Origin: an uncultured Brachyspira sp.
GTDB lineage: Bacteria; Spirochaetota; Brachyspiria; Brachyspirales; Brachyspiraceae
DNA: 46,487 bases
Assembly: GCA_949300355.1 (NCBI GenBank)
Contig: CASGDY010000001.1
Location: 1-46,487 of the forward strand
Direction: 5' to 3'
Every line of letters starts with the position of its first letter. Position 1 is the first letter of the stretch. This document shows, piece by piece, positions 46,433 to 46,487 of the stretch. The position numbers and the translations under genes were made by a program. The notes beneath the pieces are model-generated. The model was not told the origin of the DNA. It worked only from the letters and a program-made list of their open reading frames with translations, and ran no database searches.

Positions 46433-46487
46433 ATGACAGTTACATTTCAAGGTGCAACACAAAATTTAGAAGGTGCTCAATTAACAG
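46433..46487 (+). CDS. start of a gene cut by the window end, possibly thiol peroxidase
   Basis: Eighteen codons are present, MTVTFQGATQNLEGAQLT, after AAGGAG eight to nine bases ahead. The VTFQG..x.LEG pattern resembles the start of thiol peroxidase (Tpx), where V(T/H)FQGNPV precedes the peroxiredoxin fold. Too little is present to be sure of the family. The coding start itself is secure from the ribosome binding site and the promoter upstream. Confidence 0.55.
   Translation, partial: MTVTFQGATQNLEGAQLT

Overview
The window is very AT-rich chromosomal DNA from a bacterium, most likely a spirochaete close to Brachyspira. This is an inference from base composition, the many short spirochaete-style lipobox signals, large dCache chemoreceptors, a Maf/DUF115 motility-associated protein, and a YeeE/YedE membrane protein of the kind found in Spirochaeta. 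No rRNA, tRNA, CRISPR array or intact insertion sequence was seen.

Layout. (1) 1-2700, minus strand: a frameshifted YdhP/AraJ-like MFS exporter, then the rpsF-ssb-rpsR operon with its promoter and terminator. (2) 2.8-5.4 kb, plus: an unrecognised exported protein and gatA. (3) 5.4-7.6 kb: a YedE-like permease and a TusA-like protein (minus), set among GC-richer degenerate repeat islands, two of which are inverted copies either side of the gene pair. (4) 7.7-13.4 kb, plus: a DUF2262-like protein, a PanD-family protein with altered active-site residues, and a 1436-residue acyl-CoA dehydratase activase-type protein. (5) 13.4-16.2 kb, plus: three 17-bp palindromes spaced exactly 24 bp apart, overlapping a promoter for a small HTH protein and an ATPase-TOPRIM (OLD-like) protein. 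This is a candidate autoregulated defence-type unit. (6) 16.3-19.9 kb: exported rhodanese, frameshifted 5'-nucleotidase lipoprotein, MATE transporter. (7) 20.2-30.4 kb, plus: two complete dCache chemoreceptors, two paralogues that keep sensor, HAMP and C-terminal tail but lack the kinase-control module, then two OppA-like lipoproteins without permease genes. (8) 30.5-34.1 kb, minus: the fructose operon fruR-fruK-fruA with operator repeats. (9) 34.2-38.0 kb, minus: mfd. (10) 38.2-40.1 kb, plus: a small lipoprotein and a two-gene FtsX/LolD-type ABC transporter. (11) 40.1-46.5 kb: a small frameshifted gene, gyrA and a CheY-like regulator (minus), a Maf-like protein, an RluA-family pseudouridine synthase and the first codons of a probable thiol peroxidase (plus).

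Five reading-frame breaks lie in four genes, and each could be repaired by one base in a short homopolymer. That pattern could be sequencing error, gene decay or slippage and cannot be resolved from the sequence alone. The points most worth following are the HTH/OLD-TOPRIM unit with its periodic operator array, the receptors without a signalling module, the divergent PanD-like protein, and the YedE/TusA-variant pair flanked by inverted repeat remnants.
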